Shown: in pieces, positions 13,910 to 16,019 of the stretch | Layout of the letters: each line of letters starts with the position of its first letter | Numbering within the stretch: the first letter of the stretch is position 1 | NCBI GenBank assembly: GCA_902497145.1 | Contig: CABVDR010000056.1 | Span: 1 to 16,019, forward strand | Length of the DNA stretch: 16,019 nt | Direction of reading: 5' to 3' | Origin: an uncultured Oscillospiraceae bacterium | GTDB lineage: Bacteria > Bacillota > Clostridia > Oscillospirales > Oscillospiraceae | The notes under the pieces: model-generated | The model's input: only the letters and a program-made list of their open reading frames with translations | Database searches by the model: none | What the model was told of the DNA's origin: nothing | Made by a program: the position numbers and the translations under genes

Positions 13910-14377
13910 TTACCGGCGGCCGCCGCCACGGCGGTTTCCGCCCTTCTTCTCCAGATAGCGCAGCTCAGAGAGTTTGCTGTCGGAGGCCTGCATAAACTGT
14001 CTCAGCCGGTCCTCAAAGTCTGTGGGCTCCTTGGGCGCGGAAGGACGAGGCACATATCCGCCGGAGCGGGGCCCGTTCTGACGGGGTCCACCCTGGCGGG
14101 GCGGACGGTTGCCCTGGAATCCGCCGGAAGTACGCTGCGGCGGATCGTTCACCTTCTTAATGGACAGATTGATCCGGTTGGCCTGGTCGATGCCAATCAC
14201 CTTGACCTTGACCTCCTGCCCCTCCTTGAGGTAGTCGCTGACCTCGTTGACGTAGGTATAGGCGATCTCGGAGATGTGCACCAGACCAGAGCGGCCTTCC
14301 GGCAGCGCCACAAATGCACCAAACTTCGTAATCCCCGTTACCTTTCCGTCCAAAATGGACCCAACTCCAAACTCCAT
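13910..14377 (-). CDS. yabR: S1 RNA-binding domain protein, YabR-like
   Basis: The 155-aa protein has one N-terminal S1 domain (about residues 1-76: FGVGSILDGKVTGITKFGAF, then GLVHISEIAY and RINLSIKKV). A Pro/Gly/Arg/Gln-rich linker (about 82-118) follows, then a short conserved C-terminal tail (DFEDRLRQFMQASDSKLSEL) and a basic RGG-like end. This architecture and the position after divIC match Bacillus YabR. The start at 14377 gives a family-like N-terminus; the AAGGAGG at about 14392-14398 is some 14 nt upstream, longer than usual, and no better in-frame start exists between. The reading frame is open further upstream to 14458, but that part is not S1-like. RNA binding is expected; the function is not established. 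Confidence 0.88.
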   Translation of the reverse strand: MEFGVGSILDGKVTGITKFGAFVALPEGRSGLVHISEIAYTYVNEVSDYLKEGQEVKVKVIGIDQANRINLSIKKVNDPPQRTSGGFQGNRPPRQGGPRQNGPRSGGYVPRPSAPKEPTDFEDRLRQFMQASDSKLSELRYLEKKGGNRRGGGRR

Positions 14378-14466
14378 ACTGACTGAAATATCCTCCTTGT
14401 AAATTTCCCCCTGAAACTGCGCACCGGCCCGGCAAAAGTCCGCACCTCTGCCTGCCATTTGGCTTC

Positions 14467-14742
14467 TTAGCCGGCTACGTCGCTGTACAGAGTCTCCCCC
14501 TGCTTGACATAGCCCCGCTCCCGGGCCACCCGCTCCAGCGTGTCGGGGTCATCGCTGTTGTCGATGGCCTCCTGCAGCTGCTGATTGGCCAACTGCTGCT
14601 CCTCCACCTGCTGACTCACCGTCTGCTGCTGCTGCTTGATGTTCTGGATCTGCCCCCGCAGATCCAGAAGGGAAGTAGCCAGATAGACCAGCAGCACCAC
14701 GATCACTACCTTGGTTAAAATCCCGGTTCGCTTCAGGCGCAT
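14467..14742 (-). CDS. divIC: Septum formation initiator, DivIC/FtsB family
   Basis: The small (91-aa) bitopic division protein has a short basic cytoplasmic N-terminus (MRLKRTG), one membrane segment (about 8-26, ILTKVVIVVLLVYLATSLL), and a Gln-rich coiled coil (about 28-62). It ends with the family C-terminal motif ERVARERGYVKQGETLY (about 69-85). It is expected to join the FtsL-DivIB septal complex. It is shorter than Bacillus DivIC (about 125 aa) but close to FtsB. GGAGGAGGAG precedes the start. Its entire 5' two-thirds lies inside the out-of-phase 3' part of yabQ. Its place between yabQ and yabR is conserved in spore-formers. Confidence 0.92.
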   Translation of the reverse strand: MRLKRTGILTKVVIVVLLVYLATSLLDLRGQIQNIKQQQQTVSQQVEEQQLANQQLQEAIDNSDDPDTLERVARERGYVKQGETLYSDVAG

Positions 14743-15235
14743 GGTCGTCTCCTCCTCCCTCCCGGTCCCGCCGTCGGCGGGCCGAGCGCTCCATTTCCTG
14801 AGTTATCTGATTTATTCTATACCATTTTTCCCCGGAAAGGAAGATATTTTTTGCAAGTTTTTTGACTTTTTTCTGGATACGATTTAGTGCAATCAACGGG
14901 AGAACCAAAATTTTCAACATCCAGGTGACCAGATCCGCCGCCCGGTAGCCCACCCAGAGCACCCCGGAACTGAAAAGCCAAAAGTACATGCAGCCGCCAA
15001 AAAATAAAAATACCGCTCCATATAGCCGCACCATTCCGCCCCAGGCCCACTGGGACCAAACGAACAGCACCGCCGTCAGGGTCACCCAAAACAGCAGATC
15101 GAGAAATGGTCCCAGCAGGGGCAAATGGACCCGCACCCGCAAGATCCGGAACAGATCATACAGCAGCCCGGCGGCCAGTCCTAATCCCACCGCCTGGACT
15201 ACCGCCCAGGCCTGGGCCGTCACATCCGCCGTCAT
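14549..15235 (-). CDS. yabQ: Spore cortex biosynthesis protein YabQ
   Basis: The 228-aa reading frame begins with a YabQ-type membrane domain: hydrophobic segments at about 9-28, 41-60, 70-92 and 102-117, with the family-like GLAAGLLYDLFRILRVR at 19-35. YabQ is a mother-cell membrane protein needed for cortex formation. A basic stretch follows (QKKVKKLAKN, 121-130). From about residue 165 the frame lies entirely within divIC in another phase, and its composition becomes Ala/Gly/Gln low-complexity, so the last 64 residues probably carry no YabQ function. Its ATG overlaps the yabP stop by 4 nt. The assignment rests on the membrane domain and on the conserved neighbourhood yabP-yabQ-divIC-yabR. 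Confidence 0.88.
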   Translation of the reverse strand: MTADVTAQAWAVVQAVGLGLAAGLLYDLFRILRVRVHLPLLGPFLDLLFWVTLTAVLFVWSQWAWGGMVRLYGAVFLFFGGCMYFWLFSSGVLWVGYRAADLVTWMLKILVLPLIALNRIQKKVKKLAKNIFLSGEKWYRINQITQEMERSARRRRDREGGGDDHAPEANRDFNQGSDRGAAGLSGYFPSGSAGADPEHQAAAADGESAGGGAAVGQSAAAGGHRQQR

Positions 15236-15516
15236 CCGCCCAGCAGCCGGGCAAACAGGCCTACCCGCTCCCGGCCTCCGTCCTCATAGGAGAGGGAATC
15301 CACCGTGCCCTCCACCTTCAGGTCGCCCCCGTCCAGGGATAGCTTTTCAATGTGCAGATCCTCCCCGCGCACGACCAAGGTCCCCTTGACAGTCAGCATG
15401 ACAATGGTATTTTCATCAAAGCTCTCCACTTCCTCCACCCCGGAGACGGTGAGCTGCTCCCGCCCCTCCAGAAGGATGTGGTGGGCCGCCTGAGAGGGCA
15501 GTCCACTGTATTCCAT
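15232..15516 (-). CDS. yabP: Sporulation protein YabP
   Basis: The 94-aa protein is close in size to Bacillus YabP (about 100 aa) and shares its YabP/YqfC-family features: HHILLEGREQLTVSGVEEVE (11-30), then FDENTIVMLTVKGTLVVRGE and LHIEKLSLDGGDLKVEGTV, ending in a short hydrophobic/basic tail. YabP is made in the mother cell under sigma-E and is linked to spore coat and cortex formation. The frame is open further upstream to 15678, but the start at 15516 follows GAGGTG and a candidate sigma-E promoter that would lie inside the longer version. It is the first gene of the yab cluster, overlapping yabQ by 4 nt. Confidence 0.9.
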   Translation of the reverse strand: MEYSGLPSQAAHHILLEGREQLTVSGVEEVESFDENTIVMLTVKGTLVVRGEDLHIEKLSLDGGDLKVEGTVDSLSYEDGGRERVGLFARLLGG

Positions 15517-15542
15517 ACGCGCCACCTCATTTCCTTTTTGCC

Positions 15543-15571
15543 AGTATACGAGGGGGCTGGAGCGCTTATGA
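15543..15571 (-). promoter_or_regulatory. Candidate sigma-E promoter for yabP
   Basis: On the minus strand TCATAAG (15565-15571; sigma-E -35 consensus KMATATT, 5 of 7) is followed by a 14-nt spacer and CGTATACT (15543-15550; consensus CATACAnT, 5 of 7 defined bases). The predicted start near 15537 lies about 21 nt before the start codon. Bacillus yabP is under sigma-E, which agrees. Confidence 0.5.
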
Positions 15572-15591
15572 CAGGCCGTCCCAAAACGTGG

Positions 15592-15624
15592 GAAAGCCCC
15601 GCTGTTATCACAAACAGCGGGGCT
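15592..15624 (-). terminator. ilvD terminator
   Basis: A 12-bp perfect stem (15595-15606 with 15613-15624) has a six-base loop and lies eight bases after the ilvD stop. The T tract is short (three T), with TTTT again at about 15583-15586, so efficiency may be moderate. It separates ilvD from the yab cluster. Confidence 0.7.
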
Positions 15625-15631
15625 GAAACGA

Positions 15632-16019
15632 TTACTCCAGAATAGCGCCCTTATCCGCAGAGGAGACCAGCTTGGCATACCGGGCCAGGTAGCCGGTCTT
15701 GATCTTGGGCTCGGGGCAGACCCACTTGGCCTTCCGGGCGGCCAAGGTGGCCTCGTCCACCTTCAGGGTGATGGTGTGTGCGGGGATATCGATGGCGATG
15801 AGGTCGCCCTCCTCCACCAGTCCAATGGGACCGCCGGAGGCCGCCTCGGGGGATACATGGCCGATAGAGGCACCACGGGTGGCGCCGGAGAAACGGCCGT
15901 CGGTGATGAGGGCCACGTCCTTGTCCAGACCCATGCCCGCGATGGCGGAGGTGGGGTTGAGCATCTCCCGCATGCCGGGGCCGCCCTTGGGGCCCTCGTA
16001 CCGGATGACCACCACGTCG
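15632..16019 (-). CDS. ilvD: Dihydroxy-acid dehydratase, C-terminal part (5' end outside window)
   Basis: About 128 C-terminal residues are present; the frame stays open to the right edge, so the gene continues beyond the window. IlvD is an Fe-S dehydratase that makes 2-keto acids in valine/isoleucine synthesis. The segment shows GPGMREMLNPTSAIAGMGL and the family signature ALITDGRFSGATRGASIGHV (about 37-56 of the visible part) with SPEAASGGPIGLVEEGD following. The C-terminal IDIPAHTITLKVDE and YLARYAKLV are usual. No sign of truncation other than the window edge. Confidence 0.96.
   Translation of the reverse strand, partial: DVVVIRYEGPKGGPGMREMLNPTSAIAGMGLDKDVALITDGRFSGATRGASIGHVSPEAASGGPIGLVEEGDLIAIDIPAHTITLKVDEATLAARKAKWVCPEPKIKTGYLARYAKLVSSADKGAILE

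Overview
The window reads as a chromosomal segment of an endospore-forming, GC-rich Clostridia member. The Oscillospiraceae/Flavonifractor–Pseudoflavonifractor–Lawsonibacter group is my best guess, inferred from gene content and protein style rather than from a search. Sporulation genes (dpaAB for dipicolinic acid; a yabP–yabQ–divIC–yabR cluster), a clostridial EtfA of the type used with butyryl-CoA dehydrogenases, and strong AAGGAGG-type ribosome binding sites all point that way. No phage, insertion sequence, CRISPR array, rRNA or tRNA gene is visible. This is ordinary core chromosome with a few accessory loci.

Layout. (1) 1-835: 3' part of etfA, ending at a strong terminator. (2) 1010-2510: the two-gene dipicolinate synthase operon dpaA-dpaB, converging with glmM on a shared bidirectional terminator. 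(3) 2518-5842, minus strand: a hexosamine-phosphate cluster, transcribed as HexNAc-1-kinase-like gene, stand-alone GlmU-acetyltransferase-like gene, then glmM. (4) 6011-6964: a single nitrilase-superfamily amidase gene divergent from that cluster. (5) 6976-10667: an M20 amidohydrolase and a YfcC/DcuC-family transporter on the minus strand, divergent from a LysR regulator. The two promoters overlap, and a dyad sits near -65 of the transporter promoter. (6) 10705-12545, minus: birA and the long-form hibernation factor hpf, each with its own promoter and terminator. (7) 12546-13715, minus: an imidazolonepropionase-like amidohydrolase. (8) 13716-13900: an intergenic stretch with a possible small plus-strand RNA and the yabR terminator. 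(9) 13910-15571, minus: yabP-yabQ-divIC-yabR with a candidate sigma-E promoter. (10) 15595-16019: the 3' end of ilvD.

How the genes fit together. dpaAB and yabPQ serve spore formation, and divIC serves septation. The kinase, LbH acyltransferase and GlmM plausibly converge on GlcNAc-1-phosphate, linking amino-sugar salvage to UDP-GlcNAc supply. The LysR/YfcC/M20 locus is organised like the E. coli abg locus and probably imports and hydrolyses an N-acyl amino acid or dipeptide-like substrate. I see no clearly new multi-gene system. The most notable points are the stand-alone acetyltransferase that keeps its catalytic histidine, the 194-nt out-of-phase yabQ/divIC overlap, the LysR control region, and the candidate small RNA at about 13792-13856.
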